Shown: positions 34,636-43,951, counted from the first letter of the stretch. The stretch: DNA of 64,000 bases from G963668345 sp965226215 (GCA_965226215.1 CBDDCH010000002.1:806001-870000), one strand, 5' to 3'. The notes: generated from the letters alone by a model not told the origin. Program-made: numbers and translations.

Positions 34636-35663
34636 GCGCTCGAGCCTGTGTGGTGTTGGCGCTCTTGGTGCTGGCGGCGGAAGCCCCTCTGTCCGCCCAG
34701 CAATCCTCGGACGACCCCACGTTCAAGGTCGAGGTGAGCCTAGTTCACGTGCTGGTGACGGTGAAAGATCCCAGCGGCGCTCCGATAGCCGACCTTGAGC
34801 GGGATGATTTCACGGTATTGGATGGTGGTGTCGAACGGCAGATCGCTGTGTTCGAACGGCGCACCAATCGCCCCCTTTCGGTGGCGCTGATGCTTGACAC
34901 CAGTCTGAGTACGGCCAAGGAGCTCGACTTCGAGAGGGAATCAGCCAAACGTTTTATCCGCAACCTGTTGGGGCCGGGATCCCATCGTAGCGACCGGGTG
35001 GGCATCTTCCAGTTCTCGGTCTACGTCGAGTTGCTAACGGGTTTCACCGCCTCCACGAAGCGCCTCGCTAAGGCTCTGAATCGGATTCAAGCCGATAGCG
35101 GCACATCGATGTATGACGGAATTCTGTTAGCCGCCGGGCAGCTCAGGCGCCGTCCCGGGCGTAAAGTTATGATCATCATCACCGATGGCGGGGATACGAC
35201 CAGCAACGTGCCCTACCGGAAAGCCTTGCAGGAAGCCCATGCCGTCGACGCCGTGATCTATGGCATCATCGTCATGCCCATCACCGCCGACGCGGGACGC
35301 AACGTCGGAGGAGAGAATGCGCTCAAGGCGCTGGCCGCCAGCACCGGCGGCACAACCTTCATTCAGCACGCCGGAGCGGATTTGGACCGCGCGTTCAATG
35401 AGATTCTGCGCAACCTAAGGACGCAATACCTCATCGCCTACTATCCCCCAGAGGACTTGACCGCCACGGAAAGCTTTCGCAGGACGAGCATCACCGTCAA
35501 CCGCCCGAACGCGCGGGTTCTGGCCCGCAACGGGTATTTCGTCCCGGCGACGCCCAAGGCCCCGCCGCGCGGTAAGATCAGCCTCCGACCCAGGGCGGGT
35601 TCGCAAGACTCCGAGTCCCAGGCGCCCATCGAAGGAAAAACCAAAAGAAGGAGCCAACCTTGA
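34632..35663 (+). CDS. VWFA-related (acidobacterial type) domain protein
   Basis: A 343-residue exported protein. I choose the GTG at 34632, which overlaps the moaDE TGA. It gives a signal peptide MSARACVVLALLVLAAEAPL cleaved near SAQQ. A beta-rich domain (EVSLVHVLVTVKDPSGAPIA) precedes the von Willebrand A domain. Its metal-ion site is complete at its start (MLDTSLSTAKE, DxSxS at about residues 89-93) and has IIITDGGDTTSN later. A short basic tail ends the protein. This architecture is the VWFA-related acidobacterial domain family, numerous in Acidobacteriota and of unknown function, perhaps in surface or protease complexes. Confidence 0.87.
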   Translation: MSARACVVLALLVLAAEAPLSAQQSSDDPTFKVEVSLVHVLVTVKDPSGAPIADLERDDFTVLDGGVERQIAVFERRTNRPLSVALMLDTSLSTAKELDFERESAKRFIRNLLGPGSHRSDRVGIFQFSVYVELLTGFTASTKRLAKALNRIQADSGTSMYDGILLAAGQLRRRPGRKVMIIITDGGDTTSNVPYRKALQEAHAVDAVIYGIIVMPITADAGRNVGGENALKALAASTGGTTFIQHAGADLDRAFNEILRNLRTQYLIAYYPPEDLTATESFRRTSITVNRPNARVLARNGYFVPATPKAPPRGKISLRPRAGSQDSESQAPIEGKTKRRSQP

Positions 35664-35977
35664 GACGGAAGCGTCCCAGCGGGAAACCACCGCGCCGCAC
35701 GGCCAAGAGAACGGGCGACCGGAGTTCGGTTTCCAGGCCAAAGTCGTAGGGGAGCCGCGCCAGGCCGTACACCTTCGAAGAAGCCAACTACTTGAAGCGG
35801 CTGATAGAGAAAGAGATTCCCGTATTGGTGCGGCTGCGTGACAACGAAGAAGTCGTCGGGCTCATTGCATATCATGGTTGGACTTCTATACGCTTGAGCC
35901 AACAAGGCGCACCGACACTGTTCGTTTTAAAAAGCGAAATCAAGTATTTCTACGAGCAGCCGGAGACCCGCTCCTAG
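35660..35977 (+). pseudogene. Hfq-like Sm-fold ORF interrupted by an in-frame amber codon
   Basis: Translation from TTG at 35660, which overlaps the previous stop (TTGA) and has GAAGGAG about 7 bases upstream, gives a basic tail MRRKRPSGKPPRRTAKRTGD. It reaches an in-frame TAG at 35747-35749. The same frame then reads TFEEANYLKRLIEKEIPVLV, RLRDNEEVVGLIAYHGWTSI and LFVLKSEIKYFYE. That is an Sm1/Sm2-like pattern with the Hfq-type end KSEIKYFYE. Similar proteins with a basic tail plus a divergent Hfq domain are known to me from Acidobacteriota. The Sm part alone could start at TTG 35792. Whether the amber is real, read through, or an error is unknown. Confidence 0.55.
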
Positions 35978-36050
35978 TGTGCAACTTTGGTAGTCCGTTC
36001 ACAAGTTCGGTCACGTATATTTAGAAGCCCGGTGGACGGTCGGGAACTTC

Positions 36051-36121
36051 GGGCACGGCATGCCGTGCCCCTACGTTTCCAGGCACCCAGCAGATCTGTA
36101 GGGGCACAGCATGCTGTGCCC
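36051..36121. repeat. Inverted pair of family A palindromic elements
   Basis: Copy one, 36051-36075, is GGCACGGCATGCCGTGCC with CCTACG on its right. Copy two, 36098-36121, is GGCACAGCATGCTGTGCC with GTAGG on its left. They face each other across 22 bases, so a transcript could form two separate hairpins or one large stem. The pair lies in the 295-base gap before the inositol monophosphatase gene; nothing else is seen in this gap. Confidence 0.75.
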
Positions 36122-36272
36122 GCCTGTACTCGCCCGAAACGTGAGTCTATTTATGAAATGGAGTACTTAGGTTTTAAGGTAGGCCCGGTCTGTAACAAGA
36201 ACAAGGGGAGGGACCGTATTCTCATGCAGGCGGGTTAACGGAGTTGGCCGCTTCTGGCACATTTTACAGCAG

Positions 36273-37091
36273 ATGAATAACGTCGACTATGTATCCATCG
36301 CCGCCGAGCTCTCCCGCGAAGCGGGAGCACAAATACTCCCCTATCTCGAACAGCCCCTCGAGATGGAGTACAAGGGCGCGTTCGATCTCGTGACCGCCGC
36401 GGATCGTGCCTCCGAGAAGCTGATTGTTGAACGACTGCAATCGCGGTTTCCCGGTCACTCAATCGTCGCGGAAGAAGGCAGTGGCGTCGAGACTGGGTCC
36501 GAATACGTGTGGTACGTCGACCCTCTCGACGGAACCACCAACTTTGCGCACGGGTTTCCCGCTTTTTGCGTCAGTATCGGTCTCGCGTTCCGTGGTGAGA
36601 TGGTGGCGGGTGTCGTCTACGACCCACTGCGGGAAGAGCTCTTTAGCGCCGAGCGAGGCTCCGGAGCGCATCTCAACAGCCGCCGGATTCAAGTTTCGAA
36701 ATGCGAATCTCTTAAGGAAAGCTTGATCGGAACCGGGTTTGCGAGCCCCAAGAGGCACGCTGACATCAACGTCTACTTTTTTCACCAAGTGTGCATGCTC
36801 ACCCACGGGGTCAGGCGGGCGGGATCAGCGGCGCTGGACCTATGCTCGGTAGCGAGTGGCCGCTTGGACGGGTTTTGGGAGTTCAACCTCAAGGCCTGGG
36901 ATGTCGCCGCCGGACTGCTGATGATTCAAGAAGCCGGAGGGACCTATGCGGACATGAAGGGGGCGTCCTACGAACTGGCTGGCCCGCACCTAGCTGCCTC
37001 GAACGGGAGAATCCAGCAGGAGCTTCTAAGACTTTTCGAGGACGTCTTTGCGGGGCGATATCGGGTGCCGATCCCCCCCCTTACGATCTGA
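36273..37091 (+). CDS. suhB: Inositol monophosphatase family protein
   Basis: A 272-residue magnesium-dependent, lithium-sensitive-type phosphatase. Metal-site residues are in IVAEEGSGVE and DPLDGTTNFAHGFPAFCVS. A third motif, LKAWDVAAGLLMIQEAGG, is near residue 210. The family removes phosphate from inositol-1-phosphate and related sugar phosphates. Some bacterial members also act on NADP or fructose-1,6-bisphosphate, or help rRNA antitermination. The gene name reflects family similarity. It is preceded by repeat-bearing non-coding DNA. Confidence 0.9.
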   Translation: MNNVDYVSIAAELSREAGAQILPYLEQPLEMEYKGAFDLVTAADRASEKLIVERLQSRFPGHSIVAEEGSGVETGSEYVWYVDPLDGTTNFAHGFPAFCVSIGLAFRGEMVAGVVYDPLREELFSAERGSGAHLNSRRIQVSKCESLKESLIGTGFASPKRHADINVYFFHQVCMLTHGVRRAGSAALDLCSVASGRLDGFWEFNLKAWDVAAGLLMIQEAGGTYADMKGASYELAGPHLAASNGRIQQELLRLFEDVFAGRYRVPIPPLTI

Positions 37092-37324
37092 CCCCAGTTC
37101 AACGACCCAGCGGGAAAAGGGACGTGCAAGCGGGTCTGCGATACCGTGCTGGGGCCGGAGCAGCCCGCTCGGGAGCGCACCTAAGTAGCGTTGCAGCAGT
37201 CACGAACGGCCCGCAATTCCTTGCGCTCCAACCCAGTCAATGTTAGGCTGGACTGATCTACACCCATTAGCTTAAGTGGCCGTAGCTTTCTCCAGGCGGG
37301 AAAGCGAGGGGATTGTGTGCATCG

Positions 37325-38632
37325 ATGACCAGAATTGTCGACTTAATTCGCCGCAAGACAGATGGCGAAGAGGTTACCTTCGAAGAGTTTGAGCAGCTCA
37401 TCAGTGGTTATGCGCGGGGCGAAGTCAAGGACTATCAGATGGGCGCCTTTTTGATGGCGGGCTCCTGCCACGGTTTCAGCGACACGGAAGCGGCCGCCCT
37501 TACATCGGCCATGCTGAAGTGCGGCCGGCAGGTAGACCTGAGCGATATCCCGCAACCGAAAGTTGACAAGCACTCGACAGGCGGAGTGGGAGACAAGATC
37601 ACTCTCATCGCCTCTCCTATCGCCGCCGCCGCCGGCATCGCGGTTCCCACGATTACCGATCGGGGTATGGGGTATACCGGCGGCACCCTCGACAAGTTGC
37701 AGGCCATACCGGGATTTCAAACCGAGCTGCCGTTGGCCGAATTCCGGCAGACCGTGGCTACCCACGGCTTGGCTTTTACCGGTCAGACGAACGAATTGGC
37801 GCCTGCTGACAAGAAGCTCTTCGCTCTGCGGGACGCCACGGGGACGATCGATTGTTTGGCGCTGATCGCCGCGTCGATTATGTCCAAAAAGCTGGCCGAG
37901 GGCATTGAGGGTCTGGTCCTCGACGTCAAGGTCGGCCGAGGCTCGCTGATCCGCGACCGCGCTGAGGCGCGCCGCCTGGCGCAGTTGATGATCACCATCG
38001 GGCGTCGCATGGAGGTGCGGATGCAGGCCTTGCTGACGGACATGAATCAGCCGCTGGGATTCGCCGTCGGTAACGCTCTCGAGGTGATGGAGGTCTCACA
38101 GACCCTGCAGGGCCAAGGCCCCGCCGACTTGGTTGGCCTTTCGGTCGAGATTGCGGCTCGCATGATTTACTTGGGCGAGCCGTCTCGTTCGCTTGAGAGT
38201 GCCCGAGATCAAGCGCAGCAGCTACTTGCCGACGGCTCGGCGTTTGCGAAGCTGCAAGCGGTCATCGAGGCGCAGGGCGGAGACCCAAATGTCCTCCAGC
38301 AGTTCGAGCTGCTCCCCAACGCCAGCGGCGAGCACATCATCTCATCACCTCGAGCGGGTTTCGTCAGTCGTATTAATGCCGACGACATCGGGCGCGCCGC
38401 CGCTCTCCTCGGAGCCGGTCGAGATGCTATGGATGACGCCATCGATCCGGCTGTAGGCGTCATCCTGCAATCAAAGGTCGGGGACGAGGTTATGGAAGGT
38501 TCTCGCCTCTGCGCCCTCTACTACGCCGACGAGACGAATCTTCAAGAAGGGGTCCAGTTGGTCGAAGATGCCTTCCGGATCTCGGCCACCCAACCCGAAC
38601 CGGTTGACCTTGCGCTCGATCTGGTACAGTAG
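37325..38632 (+). CDS. Pyrimidine-nucleoside (thymidine) phosphorylase
   Basis: A 435-residue enzyme that splits thymidine, deoxyuridine or uridine with phosphate to the base and (deoxy)ribose-1-phosphate. Starts MTRIVDLIRRKTDGEEVTFE at 37325. The phosphate-binding signature KHSTGGVGDKITLIASPIAA is at about residue 80. The GYTGGTLDKLQAIPGFQ loop and the LDVKVGRGSLI segment are also typical. The stop is TAG. Length and N-terminal region fit PdP/DeoA; the two activities cannot be separated here. Follows the inositol monophosphatase gene by about 230 bases with no gene between. Confidence 0.94.
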   Translation: MTRIVDLIRRKTDGEEVTFEEFEQLISGYARGEVKDYQMGAFLMAGSCHGFSDTEAAALTSAMLKCGRQVDLSDIPQPKVDKHSTGGVGDKITLIASPIAAAAGIAVPTITDRGMGYTGGTLDKLQAIPGFQTELPLAEFRQTVATHGLAFTGQTNELAPADKKLFALRDATGTIDCLALIAASIMSKKLAEGIEGLVLDVKVGRGSLIRDRAEARRLAQLMITIGRRMEVRMQALLTDMNQPLGFAVGNALEVMEVSQTLQGQGPADLVGLSVEIAARMIYLGEPSRSLESARDQAQQLLADGSAFAKLQAVIEAQGGDPNVLQQFELLPNASGEHIISSPRAGFVSRINADDIGRAAALLGAGRDAMDDAIDPAVGVILQSKVGDEVMEGSRLCALYYADETNLQEGVQLVEDAFRISATQPEPVDLALDLVQ

Positions 38633-38740
38633 CTCCCTTTTACGTCCCTGGTAAAAGCAGCGCTGTGACGATCGCTTGTAGCGTGCTTGTTTCCGGCTTA
38701 TTTCGGTTCAGGGTCGGCTCACCGTTGCCGGAACCCTAGC

Positions 38741-39361
38741 ATGCTCCAGTTCCACAAGGGCAGCGCTGTCAACCGGGGACGTCTTGGCATATTCCCCGGG
38801 GCGTTCAATCCGCCCACCAACGCCCACCTCGCACTGGCGGAGGCGGCTCTGACCCAACACCGGCTCGGCCAGGTAGTTTTTCTCTTGCCCCGGGTCTTTC
38901 CCCACAAGCAGTTCGTGGGAGCGTCGTTCGAAGACCGCCGGGCGCTGCTCGAAGTTGCGCTGGGTGGCTCGCCGAGCTTCGCGATCGCCTCTTCGAAAGG
39001 CGGGCTCTTCATCGAAATCGCGCGCTCATTTCGCGAAGCCTGCCATCCCTCGCTCGAGCTGTTCTTGCTCTGCGGGCGAGACGCCGCCCTGCGCATTGCC
39101 AATTGGGACTATGCCGACGGGCCTTCGTTTGCGAGCCAGCTCGAGGAGTTTCAACTTTTGGTCGCCTCCCGGCAAGGAGCCTACAGCCCAGCTGAGGAGT
39201 ATCGAGGCCGTATCCACCTCATTGATCTGCCAACCTCGTTTGATCAAGTATCCTCGTCGACCCTCCGCCAAGCGATCGCGGAAGGGAGACCGTGGGAGCA
39301 GTTCGTACCCGAAGCGGTAGCGGGAGAAATCGCAGCTCGAGGCCTTTACCGTGCGAGATGA
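38741..39361 (+). CDS. nadD: Nicotinate-nucleotide adenylyltransferase
   Basis: A 206-residue nucleotidyltransferase that adenylates nicotinate mononucleotide in NAD synthesis. The start MLQFHKGSAV at 38741 is chosen as the ATG nearest the conserved core. The nucleotide motif is GIFPGAFNPPTNAHLALAEA, a variant in which Thr takes the first His position of HxGH-type motifs. The C-terminal signature DQVSSSTLRQAIAEG is a form of ISSTxIR. It is separate from rsfS and rlmH, its frequent partners in other bacteria. It is not certain that this is NadD rather than a relative, but length and both motifs agree. Confidence 0.83.
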   Translation: MLQFHKGSAVNRGRLGIFPGAFNPPTNAHLALAEAALTQHRLGQVVFLLPRVFPHKQFVGASFEDRRALLEVALGGSPSFAIASSKGGLFIEIARSFREACHPSLELFLLCGRDAALRIANWDYADGPSFASQLEEFQLLVASRQGAYSPAEEYRGRIHLIDLPTSFDQVSSSTLRQAIAEGRPWEQFVPEAVAGEIAARGLYRAR

Positions 39362-39370
39362 TTCCTCAGC

Positions 39371-39480
39371 CGTTTGTGGCGCACGCATTCTTGCGTGCCG
39401 TGTCGCCATTCGTGGCGACATCGAGTCCCGTAGCGGCGCAGGCTCTCAGCGTGCCGCGTCGAGCCTCGTCTCGACGCGGG
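39371..39480. repeat. String of hairpin-forming repeats between convergent genes
   Basis: In order: GCACGCATTCTTGCGTGC, then TGTCGCCATTCGTGGCGACA, then GCGTCGAGCCTCGTCTCGACGC. Each is an inverted repeat with a short loop. The first resembles the element at 29547-29590. They fill the space between the convergent nadD and dipeptidase genes, where they could act as a two-way terminator, although no U run follows. Confidence 0.6.
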
Positions 39481-39492
39481 GGGACGGTTCGG

Positions 39493-40746
39493 CTACCCAA
39501 GCTGCGCGGCGATCTGTTCGACTCGCCGCATGACGCGCAGGGTGTTGCCACCCAGGATTCGTTCCACGTCCGCTTCGGAAAAGCCCCGGCCCAGAAGACC
39601 GGAGACAAGATTAGGAATCTTCGAGATGTCTTCCATGCCTGCGGGCAACTGGTCCCGAACGCCGTCGAAGTCGGATCCCATTCCGACGTGGGCGACCCCG
39701 GCAACCTGTGCCGCGTGTTCGAAGTGGTCGACTAGGCGGCTGAGAGGGGGGCGCCCAATGCGCGCGATCTGTTCCCGGTTGACCTCGCGCAACGCCGCTT
39801 CTCGCTGCTTGGGGTCCGTCGAGTATTTCCGTCGCACGGTTGCTCGTTTGGACTCGAGGTCTTCCAGTTCACGATCGGGCCAATCGAAATCATCATCGAG
39901 GAAAGCATTGTAGTAGTTGATGTGAACCACCCCGCCGTTTTGCGCGAGTGCGCGAAGCATCTCGTCACTCATGTTGCGCGCATGGCTCGCCAGCGCGCGG
40001 CACGAAGAATGGGAGGCGACGATTGGCGCCGATGATGCCTCCAGCGCGTCATAAAAGGTTTGGTCCGATGCATGGGAGACATCGACCATCATTCCCAGCC
40101 GGTTCATCTGGTTAACGATCTCGCGGCCCAGGGCGGTTAAGCCGTTCGAGACGGGCAGCGCTGCCGAGGAATCGGCCCAGGGTGTGTGGGCGCTGTGAGT
40201 CAGGGTCAGATACCGCACTCCCAAGCCGAACAAGGTTTGCAGGGCGGCAACACTCGAATCGATCATCTGGCCGCCTTCGACGCCCATCAAGATCGCGATC
40301 CTGTTCTCTTGCTTGGCCCGAACAATCTCGTCTGCCGATGTGGCCAGAACAAGATCCCCCGGGTGCCGGGCGACTTGCTCGGTGACCGCGTCGATGATCT
40401 CCAGGGCGCGCTTCGACGCTTCCCGAGGAGTTTGACTGGTTGCGCTCGTGTAGATGGAAAAGAAAATTCCGCTGATACCGCCCTGACGCATGCGCGGGAT
40501 ATCGACTTGCCCGTAATCGTGCAACTGCCCGACGTCGAACCCCTCGCCGGTGATGCGCATCGGTGTGTCGCAGTGCAGGTCGATGACCACCGATCGGTTG
40601 AGGACAGCGGCAACCGGATCCGGTTCCCCGGCGGACCTCTCTCCCCGTGGACTCTCCTCGCTGCCGGGTGAGCAACCGATATTTGAAGTCGCTGCTGTCG
40701 CCAAGCCCAGTGTGGCGAGGCCCCATTCTCGACGGGTGAAGGTCAT
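39493..40746 (-). CDS. Membrane dipeptidase (peptidase M19 family)
   Basis: A 417-residue exported zinc dipeptidase of the renal dipeptidase family. The N-terminus MTFTRREWGLATLGLA has a twin-arginine-like motif and ends in a possible lipobox SNIGC (Cys25). The first zinc ligands are in VVIDLHCDTPMR (His58, Asp60). The bridging Glu is in LMGVEGGQMI. Further ligands are His residues in MMVDVSHASDQTF and IVASHSSCRALASH. The substrate-site Asp is in HVGMGSDFDGV. The family hydrolyses dipeptides, including D-amino-acid-containing ones. It probably acts outside the cytoplasmic membrane. No operon partner is apparent. Confidence 0.92.
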   Translation of the reverse strand: MTFTRREWGLATLGLATAATSNIGCSPGSEESPRGERSAGEPDPVAAVLNRSVVIDLHCDTPMRITGEGFDVGQLHDYGQVDIPRMRQGGISGIFFSIYTSATSQTPREASKRALEIIDAVTEQVARHPGDLVLATSADEIVRAKQENRIAILMGVEGGQMIDSSVAALQTLFGLGVRYLTLTHSAHTPWADSSAALPVSNGLTALGREIVNQMNRLGMMVDVSHASDQTFYDALEASSAPIVASHSSCRALASHARNMSDEMLRALAQNGGVVHINYYNAFLDDDFDWPDRELEDLESKRATVRRKYSTDPKQREAALREVNREQIARIGRPPLSRLVDHFEHAAQVAGVAHVGMGSDFDGVRDQLPAGMEDISKIPNLVSGLLGRGFSEADVERILGGNTLRVMRRVEQIAAQLG

Positions 40747-40974
40747 TGATTCGATTGTAGACGGCTTTCGTTGTTCGGGAGACCGCGCCGCGCGCGCCAG
40801 CAGGCGGTTCTGTGTGCCGTGGAGGTCTGGGGAGGAAGCATTGGTAGAGTGAGTCGGAGCCCCCGGCGGGCGGGGTTGCCGGTGGGAGGCAAGCGTGCTG
40901 CGCGAATTGCTCCTCTACCCGTCCAAACCGGAACCAAACCGAGCCTGCACCCGAAAGGGGGCTGTTTACAAATC

Positions 40975-41997
40975 CTACGGCCGCAAGCCTTCTATGTTGA
41001 GCTGGATTCGATAGATGCTGGAGCGGGCCGTTATGTACAGCGTCTTGCCGTCGGCGTCTCCCCAAGCCACGTTGGCCGGCAATTCTTCGGGCGCAATCGT
41101 TCCCAGGTGCTTGCCTTCAGGGCTTAAGATGAGGACGCCCCCGGGCCCGGTGCAATAGAGGTTGCCGAGTTTGTCGATTTTCAGCCCGTCGGGAACGCCT
41201 TCCGCTTCACTTGCATTCGCGTCGTAGAAGACGCGGCCTTCGCCCACGCCGCCGGCCTCGTTAACGTCGTAAGCCATCCAGACTCGGTTGTCCCCGTCGG
41301 AATTAGCGACATAGAGTGTCTTCTCATCCGGCGAGAACGCAATGCCGTTGGGGAAGGTCTGGTCGCGGCTGAGAAGTTCCAGTTCGCCGTCAGGGCTGAG
41401 GCGATAGACGCCGTTAAAGTCCAGTTCCTTGGCGGGGTCGTCGTTGAGCTTGGCGAAACCATAGGGCGGATCGGTGAAATACAGGGACCCGTCGGATCCG
41501 TACACCGCATCATTAGGACTGTTGAGCCGCTTGCCTTTGTATTTGGCAACCAGCACCGTCCGTTGGCCGTCTTTTTCGACCCGCGAAACCTGACCCGCAC
41601 CGTGTTCGCAGAGGACGAGCCGCCCCTCGGAGTCGAGAGTCAGCCCATTGGAGCCGACGAATCTCCCTTCCTCGTATTCGGCTTCGAACACCGGTTTGAT
41701 AAAGTCGCTGACTTGGCCGTCGGGTGTCCACTTGTAGATGGCGTTGGCCGGGATGTCGCTGAAGAGCAGAAACGGACCACCTTCAGTCACCCACACCGGA
41801 CCTTCCGTGAACTGGAAGCCGCTGTGCAGCTTCTCGATCTTGGCGTCGGCGGGCACGATGGCATCGAGCGCCACATCAAGCCGCGTAACAGTGCCGGCGC
41901 CGGTATCGGGCGGCGGGGCCGGCTCGGGTTCAGGGTCCGCGCAAGAGGCCAATAAGATCAACATCGCAAAAAGCACTACGCTCGATCGGTTTCGCAT
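40975..41997 (-). CDS. SMP-30/gluconolactonase/LRE family lipoprotein
   Basis: A 340-residue six-bladed beta-propeller protein. Signal peptide MRNRSSVVLFAMLILLASC has its lipobox Cys at residue 19. Calcium-site candidates are the Glu of FQFTEGPVWVTEGG, an Asn in KRLNSPNDAVYGSDGSLYFT, and a late Asp in VPDGLKIDKLGNLYCTG. Family members hydrolyse sugar lactones such as gluconolactone. It is exported, so it may work on lactones in the periplasm. It lies about 230 bases upstream of the dipeptidase on the same strand. Confidence 0.9.
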   Translation of the reverse strand: MRNRSSVVLFAMLILLASCADPEPEPAPPPDTGAGTVTRLDVALDAIVPADAKIEKLHSGFQFTEGPVWVTEGGPFLLFSDIPANAIYKWTPDGQVSDFIKPVFEAEYEEGRFVGSNGLTLDSEGRLVLCEHGAGQVSRVEKDGQRTVLVAKYKGKRLNSPNDAVYGSDGSLYFTDPPYGFAKLNDDPAKELDFNGVYRLSPDGELELLSRDQTFPNGIAFSPDEKTLYVANSDGDNRVWMAYDVNEAGGVGEGRVFYDANASEAEGVPDGLKIDKLGNLYCTGPGGVLILSPEGKHLGTIAPEELPANVAWGDADGKTLYITARSSIYRIQLNIEGLRP

Positions 41998-42284
41998 ACA
42001 AAATCCCTCCCTGGGAAATCGGTCTATTATGAGCTATTGGGCCTTCAAAAGTCGAGCTTGGCTTCACGGTTCGAAGCGACGGGGTCTCCCTTTCGCAGTC
42101 CCGACTAGCTCGCTTTTCTCACCAGGTGGCGAAGCGAAGTGCCTGAGGAGGGCGTAAGGACAAGGCGCGCGCCGCTCGGTGCCCAGTTTCTTGAACAATG
42201 CAGCTAGGCCCGTGCGGCCCGCCGACTCTTCTCTCGGACGCAGCCTTGTCGATCCACCGCCGGGTCTGGTAGGTTCTTTGCACG

Positions 42285-43292
42285 ATGAAAGCTGCCCGCA
42301 TCCTCGAGCCACGGGGCCCGGTCGTCATCGAGCAAGTCCCGATTCCCACACCCGGGCCGGGCGAAGTACTGCTCCAGACCGAGGCGTGCGGTCTCTGCCA
42401 CTCCGACTTGTTTATCCGTTCTCTGGAAAGCTTGCCCCAGACTCCCCTTACCCTGGGCCATGAAGCAATCGGTACGCTTCAGCAGGTCGGCCCGGATGTC
42501 GACGCCTTCAAGATAGGAGATCGGGTCGGACTCACGTATCTGTACGGAGGTTGCGGCTCGTGCGAGTCATGCGAAGAATCCCGCCCGGAGCTTTGTGCTC
42601 GACAGCTCAACACCGGCTACCACGTCGATGGAGCTTTCGCGGAATTCGTCGTGGCCAGAGCCGCCTCGATCGTGAAAGCTCCTCTGGACCTACCGGCATC
42701 CCATCTCGCTCCCCTCTGCTGCGCCGGTTGGACAGCCTATCACGCGGTTGCCGCCACAGACCTCGAACCCGGTTCTTGGCTGGCCATTTACGGCATCGGC
42801 GGACTCGGCCACCTGGCCATTCAGTTCGCCAAGCTGCGAGGACTGCGCGTCGCAGCGGTTGACCTGGCGCCCGAAAAGCTGTCCCTTGCTTCCGAACTTG
42901 GCGCCGAAATCACCGTCAACGCGCGCCAGGAAGACCCTTCCCGCCTGCTGCGCAAGAAACTCAGGGGTGCTCACGCAGCTATCTCGTTTGCTGCCTCGGC
43001 TTCGGCGGTCGGTCAGGCGTTCGCTTCCTTGCGCCGAAACGGGATCTTGATCTTAGTCGGATTAGCCGCGGAAAAGTTCGAGCTGCCGCTGGTTGACGTC
43101 GTCCTCAAGCAGATCCGCATTCATGGCAGCTTCCTCGGCCGCCGCGAGGAGCTCGAAGAAGCCTTCGAGATCGCGCGCCGCGGCGATCTGCGTACGGAAG
43201 TCCAAACCTGTTCGCTCGAAGACCTGCCCCAGGCCATGGACGACATGCAAGCCGGGAAAGTCACGGGTCGAACGGTGGTCACTTTCCCGTGA
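42285..43292 (+). CDS. Zinc-dependent alcohol dehydrogenase
   Basis: A 335-residue medium-chain dehydrogenase. Catalytic zinc residues are in CGLCHSDLF (Cys38) and LGHEAIG (His59 and Glu60). Structural zinc Cys residues are at about 90, 93, 96 and 104 (GGCGSCESC and PELC). The NAD(P)-binding motif is YGIGGLGHLAIQFAKLRG. It most resembles the AdhP/AdhA group that oxidises primary alcohols. The start follows directly from the family's N-terminus, MKAARILEPRGPVVIEQVPI. No operon partner is present. Confidence 0.93.
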   Translation: MKAARILEPRGPVVIEQVPIPTPGPGEVLLQTEACGLCHSDLFIRSLESLPQTPLTLGHEAIGTLQQVGPDVDAFKIGDRVGLTYLYGGCGSCESCEESRPELCARQLNTGYHVDGAFAEFVVARAASIVKAPLDLPASHLAPLCCAGWTAYHAVAATDLEPGSWLAIYGIGGLGHLAIQFAKLRGLRVAAVDLAPEKLSLASELGAEITVNARQEDPSRLLRKKLRGAHAAISFAASASAVGQAFASLRRNGILILVGLAAEKFELPLVDVVLKQIRIHGSFLGRREELEEAFEIARRGDLRTEVQTCSLEDLPQAMDDMQAGKVTGRTVVTFP

Positions 43293-43567
43293 ACCGGTAT
43301 CCCTAGGGCCAACTCGGGCTGACTCGCGCATCTCAGGGGGGCAATCGTTGGGCTGGCATTACCCGCTGATATGCTCCTTTCTTCGCCTCAGAGATGCCAT
43401 CTAAGCGATTGAAACAATTTGGCTTATCTGCAAATTGGCTTTGTTTGGTAATTTTCTTAAGTCGGTCGGTTCCGCGGGCGAAAAAGCCATGGGCCCGCGC
43501 CCTGACGGGCACGGCTCTGTCGTGTGAAGATAGTTGTCCCAACGGTGCGGGTTTTCATACACCGCCG

Positions 43568-43696
43568 AGGACGCCCCTGCCGGCAAACAACATAATCCAC
43601 CACCTGGTCCACTTTATGTGGCTCCCATAGCCAGACCGTGCTGCCGTGCTTTGTCCAGCGTTTGGCCTTGGTGTCCAACAGTCGGTTCAGTCCCCA
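43568..43696 (-). pseudogene. Remnant of a REP-associated tyrosine transposase (C-terminal part)
   Basis: The reverse strand reads WGLNRLLDTKAKRWTKHGST followed by VWLWEPHKVDQVVDYVV and CRQGRP. The block KRWTKHGSTxWLW, followed by a helix and DYVV, is the C-terminal signature of one RAYT (IS200-like Y1 transposase) group. The HUH and catalytic Tyr regions are missing and no start is present. Its presence fits the palindromic elements of this window, which such enzymes are known to mobilise. Confidence 0.6.
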
Positions 43697-43928
43697 TTTT
43701 TTGCCTACCTTCCTGGGGATGTTCTCCTGCGTCTATTCTATCGCGGGCGGCTAGGATTTCCCCGTGTCAGGGCCCATAAGTTGCTGAAAAAAAATATGTT
43801 GCCTCTCGTGACCGGCAGATTGGAGTGGGACCGGAAGGGCCTGCAGAAATTATCTTACTGATAAGCGAGATACGATCTCACGTCGGCAAGAAATGTGGGC
43901 TCTTCAACTCCCCCTTCGTGCCACTGAT

Positions 43929-43951
43929 ATGTTATATATAATATATATTAA
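43929..43951 (+). promoter_or_regulatory. AT-rich promoter/operator of the MazEF-like pair
   Basis: A run GTTATATATAATATATATTA contains several -10-like TATAAT/TATATT matches and is nearly symmetric, standing out from the GC-rich surroundings. It ends about 17 bases before the antitoxin ATG. Antitoxin autoregulation through such a site is typical. No clear Shine-Dalgarno sequence is seen, so a very short leader is possible. Confidence 0.55.
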
